Source of the DNA: Kiritimatiellia bacterium
GTDB taxonomy: Bacteria; Verrucomicrobiota; Kiritimatiellia; UBA8416; YA12-FULL-48-11
Assembly: GCA_028716365.1 (NCBI GenBank)
Contig: JAQUPZ010000009.1
Span: 160,336-224,335 of the forward strand
Length of the DNA stretch: 64,000 bases
Direction: 5' to 3'
Shown in pieces: positions 27,128-37,570 of the stretch. The position numbers were made by a program, and so were the translations under genes. Under the pieces are notes generated by a model, which was not told the origin of the DNA, did no database searches, and saw only the letters and a program-made list of their open reading frames with translations. Position 1 is the first letter of the stretch. The number at the start of each line of letters is the position of its first letter.

Positions 27128-28387
27128 CTACTTACCGGTAAAATCCAGACATGTACCTTCCTTGGCACTCCGCACATAAACACGCCCATCACTGAAAGCA
27201 GGCGTGGACCAGCTCTTACCGGTAACTGCCTGTACCCTGGCTATTTCCTTATAGGCTGTTGGTACGGCTTCAATCAGCACGAGTTGTCCATCATCGGCGA
27301 GGGCGAGAAGCTTATTATTGACAAGAATAACATTGCCGGGCCCGAAACCGGGTTGTTCCCACATGACTTTGCCTGTAGCCAGTTCCACGCATTTCATCGG
27401 ACCAGTCTTGAATTGTTTAAAGCTGAACATCCCATAGAGATAACCATCCTTGCAGACCGGTGTGCTCCAGTGGTTGGCAATCGGTTTGTTACCGGGAATT
27501 TTCCACATTTCCGTTGCCTTTAAACCACTGCCTTCCCTGGAAATTTTACAGGCACCACTGCCTACATCATAACCCGCGGAACAATACACGATGTCACCGG
27601 AAACCACAGGCGAGATCGCGGTGGATACCTTGAAATTGAACGGAAATTTCCACAGCAATTTACCATCCCCTGGAGCCACCGAAACCAGACCGCTTTTGAC
27701 AAAAAAAATCACCTGCCGCACGTCAAGAATTGTGGCCACCACCGGCGTTGAATGGGTAATGATTTCATCTTCAACCTTCCACACTATTTCACCGGTCTTC
27801 TTGTTAGAAGCCAGGAAAGACTGGCCAGGACCGCCGCCAGCCACAAAAACAAGGTTGCCATCCACTACCGGCGAAGCTGCACTCTTCCAGCCAATATTGC
27901 GTCCCGCATGATCTTTCATCAGGTCCTTGCTCCAGACCAGCTTGCCAGTTGCCGCATCGAGACAAAAAAGTACGAGGTGTTGATTGAAGGTATATACCAT
28001 ACCGTCATTGACCGTGGGAGTTGAACGTGGACCATCACCCGGACCTGCACCACCATCATATTTACCGATACCCATATCGGTGAACCAAAGCTCCTTGCCT
28101 GTCGCAGCATCCATCGCCACACAAATCTCTCTCAAGGCGCCGTTTATTTCACGATTGACCTGGATAAAAACTTTATTGCCGACAACCGCGAAGGAACTGA
28201 ATCCGTTCTGCGTCGGGACTTTCCAGATGACTTTCGGCCCGCCAGTTGGCCAATTCAAATTCACCTTCTCGGGATAAATTCCATCTTGATTCGGTCCGCG
28301 GTATTGCGGCCAGTCCGCGGCATTCAAAACCACCGACAACTTCACCAATAGAACAACCACGACAACAGTAACTGTCAACTTCTTCAT
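27128..28387 (-). CDS. exported PQQ-type beta-propeller protein
   Basis: The 419-residue protein has a signal peptide (VTVVVVVLLVKLSVVLNAADW) and opens WPQYRGPNQDGIYPEKVNLN, then repeats with AMDAATGKELWF, CLDAATGKLVWSKDL and NKKTGEIVWKV. These are PQQ (quinoprotein dehydrogenase-like) propeller blades. Such secreted propellers are abundant in planctomycetes and relatives. They often lack quinone-binding residues and their role is unclear. A GAGGAG site precedes the ATG. It is between the fucosidase and the GH106-like hydrolase. It resembles the second propeller at 48150-49505 in layout. Confidence 0.9.
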   Translation of the reverse strand: MKKLTVTVVVVVLLVKLSVVLNAADWPQYRGPNQDGIYPEKVNLNWPTGGPKVIWKVPTQNGFSSFAVVGNKVFIQVNREINGALREICVAMDAATGKELWFTDMGIGKYDGGAGPGDGPRSTPTVNDGMVYTFNQHLVLFCLDAATGKLVWSKDLMKDHAGRNIGWKSAASPVVDGNLVFVAGGGPGQSFLASNKKTGEIVWKVEDEIITHSTPVVATILDVRQVIFFVKSGLVSVAPGDGKLLWKFPFNFKVSTAISPVVSGDIVYCSAGYDVGSGACKISREGSGLKATEMWKIPGNKPIANHWSTPVCKDGYLYGMFSFKQFKTGPMKCVELATGKVMWEQPGFGPGNVILVNNKLLALADDGQLVLIEAVPTAYKEIARVQAVTGKSWSTPAFSDGRVYVRSAKEGTCLDFTGK

Positions 28388-28491
28388 ATTCAGTCTCCTC
28401 GTAAATATATTGAAGGTTTTCCCCGCTCAAGCATCAAACAATTTCTTTAACGCCGTAAGATATGTTATCATTCAGAGCACGGTGAGGAACC

Positions 28492-29901
28492 TCATCTTTT
28501 CATTATGTCGTTTTTATCCTGCGGCTTGTTCTGCAGATTTTCAATTGCATTTAAATCATCAAACTCAAGTTTAACAACAAGAACTGTATTTGACATTTCA
28601 TTTACCGGTAATTTACGAAGACGCAGATATTTTTTCTGCTCTGTATGTTCACTGGGCGCCATATTTACGGCAAATTCAACCGGCTTGCCATTATTCAACA
28701 ATGTTGCCTTGCGTGGCGCCACATTTATGGGTTTTAGCTTTACCACCTCAGACACCGGCTCTCTATGCAAATGTAAATACATCGTATTCCCCCGTCGCGT
28801 AATCAAAATGTTACGATTAGCCGTCAAATGCGACGCCGGCACAACGTCTTCAAATGATTCCCTGACCACGTTGTACCATTCGCCAATTCGACCGAGTATC
28901 GCCACAGCTTCCGGCGGAATGAGCCCTTCGCTAGTGGGGCCAACATTCAGAAGATAATTTGCATCGCGGGCTAAATACTTGTCGATACTACGGATCAGGT
29001 GTCGATCTGTATAATAATCCTCATCACTTTTATAACCCCAGCTTTCCGTGCCAACCGACTGACAGGCTTCAGTAGGACGTTCAAAACACATCGCATCCTC
29101 CCCGCCTTTTTCGTAATCACGTTCCGGTGTCCCAAAATCACCTTCATCATAACCGCGGTTATTAATGACCGCCTTTGGCTGGAGTTTGCGAATCATGTCA
29201 TTGATTGTCCTGTCAACATGCTTGTCCACGTTCATATCCCACCAGAAACCATGAATCTCGCCGTAATTTGTACAGAGTTCTGTAACTTGTCTCTTGAGAA
29301 ACTCAATGTACTTCATCAGGTCAGGTTGATCACCCGGCTGGGGCGGTAATTCGTGATGTCGTCCCTGGTTCGGATAGTTCGGCTGGTTCCAGTCGGCAAT
29401 CGAATAATAAAGACATAGAGGTACGCCGCGTTTGTGGCAAGCATCTGCGAGCATTTTTATAATATCTTTGCCATATGGCGTGTTCATCGTATTGTAAGCA
29501 GTCTGTTTTGTGTCCCACATACAAAAACCATCATGATGTTTCGTTGTCAGGCAGATGTATTTCATGCCGGTCTTTTCCATTATATCCAACCACTCGTCAG
29601 GATTGAACTTGACTGGATTCCATCTCTTCTGAAGTTTCATGTATTCCTCGCGGGGAACACGGGCACGCCACTGGTGTTGTTCGTGCCAACCCAGAATTGA
29701 ATAAATTCCCCAGTGAACGAACATGCCGAAACGTTTCTGGAAAAACCAGTCCCTGCCGCCGCCAAATCGTTTAACAAGTTTCGGAACCGCTTTCACCGCT
29801 TTTACTTCCGAAGCTGCTGCCATTACCATTCCAGATACCGGCGGCAATGCCGACAATGTTACAACCCCACCGACTGTCTGTAGAAAAGAACGTCTATCCA
29901 T
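28492..29901 (-). CDS. GH29 alpha-L-fucosidase, Tat-exported
   Basis: The product begins MDRRSFLQTVGGVVTLSAL, a twin-arginine signal, at ATG 29901, which has a GGGAGG site seven bases upstream. The GH29 landmarks are FGMFVHWGIYS, CLTTKHHDGFCMWDT and GFWWDMN, where the aspartate (about D222) fits the catalytic nucleophile. VINNRGY and YLLNVGPTSEG also match. It would hydrolyse terminal alpha-L-fucose in the periplasm. It is divergent from an exported Gfo/Idh oxidoreductase and upstream of a propeller and GH106-like hydrolase. Fucose linkage specificity cannot be told. Confidence 0.93.
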   Translation of the reverse strand: MDRRSFLQTVGGVVTLSALPPVSGMVMAAASEVKAVKAVPKLVKRFGGGRDWFFQKRFGMFVHWGIYSILGWHEQHQWRARVPREEYMKLQKRWNPVKFNPDEWLDIMEKTGMKYICLTTKHHDGFCMWDTKQTAYNTMNTPYGKDIIKMLADACHKRGVPLCLYYSIADWNQPNYPNQGRHHELPPQPGDQPDLMKYIEFLKRQVTELCTNYGEIHGFWWDMNVDKHVDRTINDMIRKLQPKAVINNRGYDEGDFGTPERDYEKGGEDAMCFERPTEACQSVGTESWGYKSDEDYYTDRHLIRSIDKYLARDANYLLNVGPTSEGLIPPEAVAILGRIGEWYNVVRESFEDVVPASHLTANRNILITRRGNTMYLHLHREPVSEVVKLKPINVAPRKATLLNNGKPVEFAVNMAPSEHTEQKKYLRLRKLPVNEMSNTVLVVKLEFDDLNAIENLQNKPQDKNDIMKR

Positions 29902-29957
29902 GTTATTTCCTCCCAACAATCATTAAATCATTAATTTATTATTCAAATTCACTGATT

Positions 29958-29975
29958 AACTTGCGGGTGCAAGTT
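29958..29975. promoter_or_regulatory. short inverted repeat in the fucosidase/oxidoreductase divergent region
   Basis: The sequence AACTTGC-GGGT-GCAAGTT forms a 7-bp inverted repeat about 57 bases upstream of the fucosidase start. The 235-base divergent region (29902-30136) is otherwise A/T-rich and should hold promoters for both genes. An operator is possible but the arms are short. Confidence 0.3.
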
Positions 29976-30136
29976 TGCCATTTTTCTGTTCAATTTCCAT
30001 CATAAAACCACAATAGGTTTGAACTCAAAAGTATGGTGAATAAATTTTTTCTTACTTGAAGATCCGGCGTTGTATTGGTAATTAACAAAACCATTGTAGA
30101 ACAATCCGTTATTAATCAATTCAAGGAGGTCCCGCC

Positions 30137-31549
30137 ATGTCACGCATATCACGCCGTCAGTTCATAAAGGGCTCCGTCCTGACCGTAGCCGCCCTCTCAG
30201 GGTGTCAAATCACTGGTCCGGCGATACTGAAAACCCGTTCTCCAAATTCCAAGATCAACACGGCTTGCGTTGCGGTCGGTGGCCGCGGCGGCGCACATGT
30301 CGGTCCGGCGGCAACTGAAAATCTCGTCGCCATCTGCGACGTTGATAGAAACACTCTTGCAAAAGTCCTCAAGGATCATCCCAATGCAAAGTCTTTCACG
30401 GATTACAGGAAAATGTTTGACGTAATGGGTAAGGAAATTGACGCCGTTTTTGTTGCCACTCCAGACCATACCCACACTGCGGCTACAATGCTGGCCATTA
30501 TGTCCGGAAAAGCATGTTACACGGAAAAGCCACTCACATGGGATATTGAGGAAGCCAAGGCGCTGGCCAAGGCAACTGCAAAAATGAAAGTTGCCACGCA
30601 AATGGGCAATGGTGGTCATGCTAACCAGGGCAATCGTCTAATCGTGGAATGGATCCGTGACGGCGCTGTCGGAGAAGTACAGGAAGTCCACACATGGACA
30701 AACCGTCCGATCTGGCCGCAGGGAATTACAGAACGTCCACCAAGCAAGCCGGTTCCGGAATCCCTTGACTGGGATTGCTGGATAGGTCCCGCGCCATACC
30801 GTGACTACCATGAAGGACTGCATGGTTTTAAATGGCGCGGCTGGCAGGACTTCGGGTGTGGTGCAATCGGTGACATGGGTTGTCACACATGGGACAACGT
30901 GTTCTGGTCAATGCAACCGGATTACCCTGAATATGTTGAACTGCTGGAGATCAACGGGCCCGGCGGGAGGGAAACCTTTCCTCAGCAATCCAAGTTTAAA
31001 TGGGTGTTTCCAGCCAAGGGAAAACGTCCCGGTTTTGTTGCCTATTGGTATTCCGGCGGCTTCAAACCCCAGGCACCTGAAGAATTGTTAAATGACCCGA
31101 CCCGGAAACAGGGTGACAAAAAACCGGAAATGCCGGGCAGCGGCAACCTTTACATCGGCACCAAGGGCAAACTCCTTGTCACTGGAGATGCCGGTAACAG
31201 TCCGCGGCTGATTCCCGAGAAGTCAATGCAGGACTTTCTGGAAGGACGTAAGGATAAGATTTCGAAGAACTTTATCGAACCGGCACCAGTTCCCCCGGAA
31301 GGCAAAATGAGTGGCCAGCATTATGAGTTCTTGCTTGCAGCCAGAGGGGAAAAACCGTGGAACTTCCCGAAAACAAACTTTGCCGAATATGCCGGAGCAC
31401 TGACCGAAATCATGCATATCGGTGCAATCGCGGAAAAAATCGGCAAAGTCGGATTTAAAATCGAGTGCGATCCCAAAAAACGCATTGTCAAAACCAGGGA
31501 AGCGCTTCCTTACGTCAGTCGCGAGTATCGCAAAGGCTGGAAGCTGTAA
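30137..31549 (+). CDS. Tat-exported Gfo/Idh/MocA-family oxidoreductase
   Basis: The 470-residue protein starts MSRISRRQFIKGSVLTVAAL, a Tat signal followed by a possible lipobox (LSGCQ). The Rossmann part shows GGRGGAHV, AICDVD and VFVATPDHTHTAATMLAIMSGKACYTEKPLTW, the EKP motif being typical of Gfo/Idh/MocA. It would carry NAD(P) out with it as a folded enzyme and act on a sugar outside the cytoplasm. In some families such proteins are GH109-type glycosidases, so hydrolase activity is an alternative. An AAGGAGG site precedes the ATG. It is one of few plus-strand genes in the glycan locus and converges on a metallopeptidase-like gene. Confidence 0.92.
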   Translation: MSRISRRQFIKGSVLTVAALSGCQITGPAILKTRSPNSKINTACVAVGGRGGAHVGPAATENLVAICDVDRNTLAKVLKDHPNAKSFTDYRKMFDVMGKEIDAVFVATPDHTHTAATMLAIMSGKACYTEKPLTWDIEEAKALAKATAKMKVATQMGNGGHANQGNRLIVEWIRDGAVGEVQEVHTWTNRPIWPQGITERPPSKPVPESLDWDCWIGPAPYRDYHEGLHGFKWRGWQDFGCGAIGDMGCHTWDNVFWSMQPDYPEYVELLEINGPGGRETFPQQSKFKWVFPAKGKRPGFVAYWYSGGFKPQAPEELLNDPTRKQGDKKPEMPGSGNLYIGTKGKLLVTGDAGNSPRLIPEKSMQDFLEGRKDKISKNFIEPAPVPPEGKMSGQHYEFLLAARGEKPWNFPKTNFAEYAGALTEIMHIGAIAEKIGKVGFKIECDPKKRIVKTREALPYVSREYRKGWKL

Positions 31550-31559
31550 AAGAGGAAAG

Positions 31560-32633
31560 TCACGGCTTCCATACCAAACGGTCAAACTTGGAGAAGTAGG
31601 CTTCGTCCATCGGGGTGGTATCGCCAGTGGTCCGGCGTTTGACCATTTCCAGAAAAGGCCGGATAACGATGAATTTCTCCTGGAGTTTGGGATTTTCTTT
31701 CATGGCTGTGAAAAGTACTACCGGTTGAAGATAGAGCTTGGAACAGAATTCTGCAAAATCTTCGGCCACATTGCTCATGGCATAATCACTCACATAGCCA
31801 AGCTGCCAGAGCTCCTTGTAATACACGCTTTTTCGTTCCTCAAATCCCCTGTAGCCACCGGAAACGGCAGTTATTTCCTTGGAAGGGAAAAGGTCATAAA
31901 ACAGGAAATGAAGTTCATGGGCATATTCATGATGCAGGTGATACGTATGCTCGAGAACAATACCTTCAGTATAAAATGCAAGCGCGGCCGGGTTCATTTT
32001 TTTCCCATCTCCACGAATATCCCTGATCATATAGATGCACCGCAGTGTCTGTTCCAGCATTTCATCCGGATATTTCTTCAATTCATACGGAAGTGTCTGA
32101 TAAGTCGTAGCACGCTGCCCTGTTTCGACCGGAATTTCTACAGATACATCGTATGCCTGCCGCATGGCCGGCGGCCATTTCGAAAGTTCAAATACGATCG
32201 GAATGTTATTATAATACTGAACATTCTCATATACAGGCCGAATGAACGGCCTGACATAACGTGCCGTTATTGTTTCCAGTGACGGCGCAGAATGTGGTTC
32301 CGGCTTTCCTGCAATTACCGGCTGGTTAGTACTGCGGGCAGCTTCCGCCAGCCGTTTGGCCTCGGCCAGGTGCGCACGTCTGGCCTGCTCTTTGATATAC
32401 GCATCGTCAGACATCCAGTTAACGCGAATGACCCGGTCATTTTCGAATTCGACAGTACCTTTTTGATACAACCAGATTGTTCGCTTACCATTGCGCATTT
32501 TACCTGCAGGTTCCCCAAGCTCGTTAATAACATCTTCCTGAAGTTTTCCCGGAACAATGGCAGGGGGCGCGGCATCCGCAGCAACGCTATTCGCGGCAAA
32601 AAGGAGTAAAACAGCAACAAATATTGCTATCAT
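31560..32633 (-). CDS. exported protein with HEXXH metallopeptidase motif
   Basis: I do not recognise this 357-residue protein as a named family. A signal peptide (AIFVAVLLLFAANSVAADA) leads into a short segment (ELGEPAGKMRNGKRTIWLYQ) that resembles the SmpA/OmlA fold, then an alanine/arginine-rich linker. The C-terminal half holds HHEYAHELH, an HEXXH zinc motif (H235, E236, H239), and NVAEDFAEF 55 residues later, whose E291 could be the third ligand as in gluzincin-type peptidases. It is probably a periplasmic or surface zinc peptidase. It lies at the end of the minus-strand hydrolase series, with a REP-like hairpin upstream. Confidence 0.65.
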   Translation of the reverse strand: MIAIFVAVLLLFAANSVAADAAPPAIVPGKLQEDVINELGEPAGKMRNGKRTIWLYQKGTVEFENDRVIRVNWMSDDAYIKEQARRAHLAEAKRLAEAARSTNQPVIAGKPEPHSAPSLETITARYVRPFIRPVYENVQYYNNIPIVFELSKWPPAMRQAYDVSVEIPVETGQRATTYQTLPYELKKYPDEMLEQTLRCIYMIRDIRGDGKKMNPAALAFYTEGIVLEHTYHLHHEYAHELHFLFYDLFPSKEITAVSGGYRGFEERKSVYYKELWQLGYVSDYAMSNVAEDFAEFCSKLYLQPVVLFTAMKENPKLQEKFIVIRPFLEMVKRRTTGDTTPMDEAYFSKFDRLVWKP

Positions 32634-32701
32634 GATGCAAATTTATACCCGACTTTCTCCAGTTACGAGTTAAAAACGAATGAAGCTCTGTGGGCTAACG
32701 T

Positions 32702-32733
32702 GTCCGCCATAGCTTCTCAAGCGACGGCGGAAG
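32702..32733. repeat. REP-like palindromic element
   Basis: GTCCGCCATAGCTT, loop CTC, AAGCGACGGCGGAAG forms an imperfect hairpin with TCCGCC/GGCGGA and AGCTT/AAGC pairing. It stands in the 253-base gap between the metallopeptidase-like and enolase-superfamily genes. The rest of that gap (about 32734-32886) is noncoding sequence with a second small palindrome, GGACT-CCA-AGTCC. Hairpins with GTCCGCC...GGCGGA arms are common dispersed repeats in some environmental genomes. No coding role is seen. Confidence 0.45.
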
Positions 32734-32886
32734 CCCGCAGTTTCTTCGTGGAATCCGGCGTAGCAAAACCCACATTCATCCCACGGACTCCAAGTCCGGG
32801 GTCTCCTGCGAAGACGGATGAAAGACTTGTCACAAAGGATGTTTTGTATCCCGAAGGCAAATCGCAGCAGGTTAGAACATGGCTTA

Positions 32887-34347
32887 TTAAACGGCGCCAA
32901 GGCCTGGCTGATTCAAAACCGCTGTTTTCATCATGCCGTTTGTGATGATAAAAATTCCGGGAAACTTCTTTTCCCACGGTTTATTTGCCGCAGGCAGAAA
33001 TTGCCTTGCATTGGCCTCGATTGCCGTAACGCCCGGAACATGTGCCGCAAGTCCCGCTGAATGAATCAACGACGCACCGGGGCATGTCAGGTCCTGTACG
33101 CATAAAAACATTTTGTATTTCTGCGCGACCGCAGCCATCAGCAATGCCTGACTCTGTCCCTTACATGCTTTAAGAGCTGTGCCGGTATAACCAATTTCGC
33201 GCGCAAGCATCAGGTTCTCCTGGTCGGTAAGCGATTCATCAATGACAATCGGACGCAATTTTGATGCTTCATGCATTACATTCAACCTGTTCGCCTTTAA
33301 ATCCCGCGCCGTGGGCTGCTCAATGTACTGTATTCGATCAAAACCGGCGGAAGTTTTTTCCTTCACCTGCTTAAGAAAATCAAGCAGGTATGTGACGTTG
33401 GGACATTTCTCATTGAAGTCCAGCGAGTAGAACCACGTTGACATGCCGCGTTTTTTCTGGGTCTCAGTGGTAACACGATCAATCCTCACAACGCGCTCGA
33501 CATCCCACGCAAGGTCATTTCCATTCAGCTTGATCTTGATATGAGTCAAGCCATTGTAATTGATCCATTCAGAAAGTGTTTCGGGCAGACCGTCATCGAT
33601 CCTTTTTTTAATATCGGATTCTTCAAGCGGATCAACCGCGCCAACAAGATGGTACAATGGCATTGCAGGTTTCGGCTCAGGTTGAACATATTTTTCCAGG
33701 TATTCACCTTTAAACTCGGAACCCAGGTAAGTTGAAAGGTCATGCCCCATCATGTCGGGACCGTATGTCTGATAAGAACTTCTCCCGTGTACCTTCCCGA
33801 AAGCATCATGTATTGCCGCATCAAACGGACTCGCCACAACAAGTGTACAGAGTTTAGGCATTGGTTCTGCCAGCTCAAGTTCCCTGGTCACTGCCGTCGC
33901 GGCCTTTAAATATTCAGGTTCAAGCACCCAGTTTATATCAACCGGATGACCGTTTTCCCCGTATTCACTGGTGATCTTCGAGATCCGCTCCGCAAGCTTT
34001 TTCATGGCTGTCAGGGTCTGACTGTAAGTCATTGCCTTTGAAGGAAATGACCATGTATTCCCCAGCGGCATTGACCCAAATCCCCTGGCAACTTTTCCGC
34101 CTTTTGTTTCAACCGTACATTCAGCATTAAGTAAAGTCAGACTGTTTATTACTGTTCCGCCAAATTTGAGCGGAGTCCGCATGGAATACTCTTCAAAATT
34201 AAAAGACACCTGCTTTATTGCAATATCGGTTTGCCTTGAAGAAGTGATGATGGCTCCTTGAGCAGTTAGACGCCCGGTAATACCTGCCATAGATACAGCA
34301 CATGCGTTTCCGAGAAAAGACCGCCGTGTAATTTTGTTCATTTTCAT
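32887..34347 (-). CDS. Tat-exported enolase-superfamily protein
   Basis: The 486-residue protein has a Tat signal ([19 protein letters not shown]) and a mandelate racemase/muconate lactonising-type barrel. Visible landmarks are HIKIKLN (a KxK catalytic pair), SLDFNE, QYIEQP and VIDESL, corresponding to the three acidic metal-binding strand ends (D, E, D/E). These enzymes abstract a proton alpha to a carboxylate, for example to dehydrate sugar acids. An exported member is unusual because the family is normally cytoplasmic. It begins 11 bases after the GH5 gene. The substrate may be a uronic or aldonic acid released by the esterase and hydrolases next door. Confidence 0.8.
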   Translation of the reverse strand: MKMNKITRRSFLGNACAVSMAGITGRLTAQGAIITSSRQTDIAIKQVSFNFEEYSMRTPLKFGGTVINSLTLLNAECTVETKGGKVARGFGSMPLGNTWSFPSKAMTYSQTLTAMKKLAERISKITSEYGENGHPVDINWVLEPEYLKAATAVTRELELAEPMPKLCTLVVASPFDAAIHDAFGKVHGRSSYQTYGPDMMGHDLSTYLGSEFKGEYLEKYVQPEPKPAMPLYHLVGAVDPLEESDIKKRIDDGLPETLSEWINYNGLTHIKIKLNGNDLAWDVERVVRIDRVTTETQKKRGMSTWFYSLDFNEKCPNVTYLLDFLKQVKEKTSAGFDRIQYIEQPTARDLKANRLNVMHEASKLRPIVIDESLTDQENLMLAREIGYTGTALKACKGQSQALLMAAVAQKYKMFLCVQDLTCPGASLIHSAGLAAHVPGVTAIEANARQFLPAANKPWEKKFPGIFIITNGMMKTAVLNQPGLGAV

Positions 34348-34358
34348 CTCAAATATAC

Positions 34359-36230
34359 TCAGTATTGAATTTCCACCAGATCCAATTCCATTTGATCATT
34401 CCATAAAACTTTAAGATAACGCTGGTCCGGTGACGGAACTGATTCATATTCCACCATTGTACGTTTTTGTCCGCGAGCGGCACCGCCCGGTGGTGAAGGA
34501 AAACACCGTTCCCGCTTCTGGTGATCAAGATTCTTAAATGCCTTTTTATCCGGTGAACATTGCAGTGCAAGGTCCTTTCCTCCATTTCCAGCAAAAAAAG
34601 CCACCACCTTGATAGATTTAATCGGCGCTGGAACCTCATAAACCACCCAGTCATTTGTAGTACCCTTAGCCCGGAAAAGATACTCGGCATACAGAGCATT
34701 GTATTCGTTATTCAGTTTTAGTCCATCTGACTTAGACTGTATGCGCGAGAAGTCCTGTAATTCGTCAAGAAGACATACCCGCTTAACTGTGACCGGACCG
34801 ACAATATTGGAGGGCTTTGACATACCCGATGTATTACGGGCAATGATTCGATAAAAATATGCCTGACCGGACTTGGCAGTAGTGTCACTGAAAATCGGAC
34901 GATAGGCCACATCGGCATCCGAGACATTCTGTGCGAGTTTCGTCCACGGCCCATCGGACTTCGACGCCCGTTCGACATCATATCCGCTGGCACCTGCGGA
35001 ACCGCGCCAGGAAAGTAGCGGAACATCACTCACTGGCAGTAACTCGGGTGAATCCGGCACTGGTACGGGTGAAACCGGCATGTCCTGAATCTTGAATGCC
35101 GCATCGCGCATCACAGACATGAGTTCGATTTCACGCTGCATACCGGCGCTGGGAAAACCCGGCCAATGATACGACCAGACAGCAGGATATGTCATGATCT
35201 GATGCCAATAGAACCCACCGTTCTGGTGATGGAAGTACATGCTCCAGAGCATGGCGCCGGAAACACCCGGTGTAGCACAGACAAAATCAAGAAACTCGCG
35301 CATTTTTGAAACAACATTCCCGTGTGTCAGGTCTTTGTTGTTAATATACGGGCCGAATTCCCCGACAAAAAACGGCCTTTGCCCTTTCAGTGCTGCGGTT
35401 TCCTTTTGTGTCGTAGGCGCCCACTTTTCTACGGAAAAATAATAATGCCGCGTGTAGAGATCGATGTTCGCATCAATGACCTGCGGTTTACCGGGAGAGC
35501 TCCGTGTTTCGGCAACAAGATGGTTGGCATCAATACTCTTGATATATGCCGCCATTTCAGAAAGCCACGCGTCAGGCGCATTGACCATTTCGTTCCCGAA
35601 TTGCCAGGCCAGAACAGCCTTGTCGTTGCGGTACTGCATACCTGTGACTGTGTTCGTGCGGTTAAGTACGTAACGAATTGTTGCTTTGAAATCTTCTTTG
35701 AGTTGTGGATCTGTCCAGAACTCTTCCCGCTTTTTTCCGCGATGCCCCGCGTAGGTTCCAATTCCGCCGAGATAATCACCCCACTCAGCCGTCAGGTCAA
35801 AGATAACGCGCACGCCGTAGCGATTTGCCAGCGCAAACAGACTGTCCGCGCACTTGAATGCGTCATCGTTAAACTGTCCGGGACTGAGAACATAGTGCCA
35901 GGGTTTCGCCTCTTCCTTCGGACCGCGTATCGGCAGATTCCAGAGCCGGACGACACGGAGATTCATCTGATCCAATGTTTTAAAACCATCTTCCTGTTCC
36001 CATGGCGTAGGCAGTGTCATCCGCTCTGGCAGATAAAGTGTCCAGTCATACGGCAGAATCAGTCCTGGCATGTTTGCTCCGATGAATCGGAACTCCTTGT
36101 TGCCATCCATTAATTTATCGCCGGAACGGGTAATAAAGTTTCTGAACGGAGCATCGCCATACAGCAAGGTATTACCTGTCAACAAATTGAAAACCAGAAA
36201 GAACACAATTGAACTAACATGTTTTCTCAT
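34359..36230 (-). CDS. GH5-type endo-glycanase (mannanase/cellulase-like) with Fn3-like domain
   Basis: The protein has 623 residues from ATG 36230. After a signal peptide ([20 protein letters not shown]) comes a GH5-type barrel: [20 protein letters not shown], acid/base E214 in WQFGNEMV and nucleophile E291 in FVGEFGPY. From about residue 405 an Fn3-like segment ([20 protein letters not shown]) and a C-terminal beta-sandwich follow. This layout resembles beta-mannanases, but glucan or other backbones are possible. It sits between the CE15-like esterase (82-base gap) and the enolase-superfamily gene. Confidence 0.85.
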   Translation of the reverse strand: MRKHVSSIVFFLVFNLLTGNTLLYGDAPFRNFITRSGDKLMDGNKEFRFIGANMPGLILPYDWTLYLPERMTLPTPWEQEDGFKTLDQMNLRVVRLWNLPIRGPKEEAKPWHYVLSPGQFNDDAFKCADSLFALANRYGVRVIFDLTAEWGDYLGGIGTYAGHRGKKREEFWTDPQLKEDFKATIRYVLNRTNTVTGMQYRNDKAVLAWQFGNEMVNAPDAWLSEMAAYIKSIDANHLVAETRSSPGKPQVIDANIDLYTRHYYFSVEKWAPTTQKETAALKGQRPFFVGEFGPYINNKDLTHGNVVSKMREFLDFVCATPGVSGAMLWSMYFHHQNGGFYWHQIMTYPAVWSYHWPGFPSAGMQREIELMSVMRDAAFKIQDMPVSPVPVPDSPELLPVSDVPLLSWRGSAGASGYDVERASKSDGPWTKLAQNVSDADVAYRPIFSDTTAKSGQAYFYRIIARNTSGMSKPSNIVGPVTVKRVCLLDELQDFSRIQSKSDGLKLNNEYNALYAEYLFRAKGTTNDWVVYEVPAPIKSIKVVAFFAGNGGKDLALQCSPDKKAFKNLDHQKRERCFPSPPGGAARGQKRTMVEYESVPSPDQRYLKVLWNDQMELDLVEIQY

Positions 36231-36312
36231 AAGCAAGTTCCCTTTAAATCGAAGTCGGTTTTATACCAGAATACATATGGGATTTCACTATAGAATACAT
36301 TTACAAAGAATA

Positions 36313-37560
36313 TCATTTCCTGCGTCCAAAAACCTTATCCGCAAAATCCATGTACCAGTTCCAGTCAACGAGTGTGAGGTTATGCTTCCCCTCCCTGATG
36401 TGGTAGGCAGTACCATCGCCGTGGATAGGTTCGCCGATGGCTGGCATCTCCGTCGTGCCCAACCCCTTTTTCCTAAACAGTTGATATACAGGCGCCGCGT
36501 GAACGACTGATAAAAACTCACCGCGCGGATCGGCCCACAGATCCTTGTCTGCACTAGCGACATAAACCGCCCTGGGAGCTATGAGCGATATGAGCATATG
36601 CTGATCCACAGGTAATGTATTTTCTCTATCACTGTAAGTTTTAAATGTTTCACAGAACCAGTACGATATAGACTTGATTATCTTTGCCACTGTTTCTTTG
36701 TCTTTGTTCCAGCGTCTGCTGAGCGCAGCTCCTCCACAACCGGAATCGTTGGAGCAGGTAATGGCGAACCGCTCATCCTCGGCACCCGCCCATAATGCCG
36801 TTTTACCGCCACGCGAGTGACCAATCACGGCAACTTTATCACGCGCAATGCCCTTGTCTGTTTCAAAATAGTCCATACATCGGCTTGCCCCCCATGCCCA
36901 CGCCGCAATCGTCCCCCACGCATCGGGCGGCCTTTCCCCGCCGTCGAGCATTCCATGAATGCCATCCTTGAACCCGTCATTCTTATCCGGATCCACATTG
37001 GCGTTATGAAAAGCGGCGATTGCATAACCGCGCGCTACCGCCTCCTCTGCGGGCCAGAACTCGCTTTTCTTTTTACGTGTCGGATCAATATTATCAGGGC
37101 TACGGTTGCAGATAAGAAGGAATACCGGAACTGGCTTTGGGACCTTGTTGGGAACAAAGAGTAAAAGATGAATAACAAGTGAATTGGTATCCCTGGTGAT
37201 TGTAATATCCACTTGCCGCAGAGTCGCCACACCATCCATCGCCTTCGGGTCTTCATTAACAACCTTGAAGGTCTTCTGATATTGTGTCGCAGGAACACGG
37301 CCATAGACATGTTTGCGGAAAAGCTCAAGAACTTCCGGCCGACGAACCTTTTTCCAATCGCCAGAGGTGGCAATTTTCCGTCCGTCATTAGTTATCAGCG
37401 GATCCGGGAGCGTGTATGCAGGGGCATCAGGAGCATCGGGTGGAAAATACTTCTTTCCGGCCGCTCCCTCAACAGCAGTAGATTCATTTATTATTGCCAA
37501 ACCAATACCGACAACTGTTAGCAATAAAACCACGGACACTTTCCTCATCACCCACCTCAT
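36313..37560 (-). CDS. CE15-like glucuronoyl esterase
   Basis: The 415-residue exported protein is an alpha/beta hydrolase. VAVIGHSRGGKTALWAGAED contains the nucleophile serine in the G-x-S-R-x-G-K form typical of CE15 4-O-methyl-glucuronoyl methylesterases, and CSNDSGCGGAALSRR follows as in that family. LISLIAPRAVYVASADKDLWAD and a late histidine (AYHIREG or GKHNLT) complete the triad region. It would cleave an ester of a uronic acid in the target glycan. Start M1 at 37560 is used; an ATG at 37548 with GAGGTGGG before it is equally possible. It follows the TIM-barrel glycosidase by ten bases. Confidence 0.85.
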   Translation of the reverse strand: MRWVMRKVSVVLLLTVVGIGLAIINESTAVEGAAGKKYFPPDAPDAPAYTLPDPLITNDGRKIATSGDWKKVRRPEVLELFRKHVYGRVPATQYQKTFKVVNEDPKAMDGVATLRQVDITITRDTNSLVIHLLLFVPNKVPKPVPVFLLICNRSPDNIDPTRKKKSEFWPAEEAVARGYAIAAFHNANVDPDKNDGFKDGIHGMLDGGERPPDAWGTIAAWAWGASRCMDYFETDKGIARDKVAVIGHSRGGKTALWAGAEDERFAITCSNDSGCGGAALSRRWNKDKETVAKIIKSISYWFCETFKTYSDRENTLPVDQHMLISLIAPRAVYVASADKDLWADPRGEFLSVVHAAPVYQLFRKKGLGTTEMPAIGEPIHGDGTAYHIREGKHNLTLVDWNWYMDFADKVFGRRK

Positions 37561-37570
37561 TATTACATCT

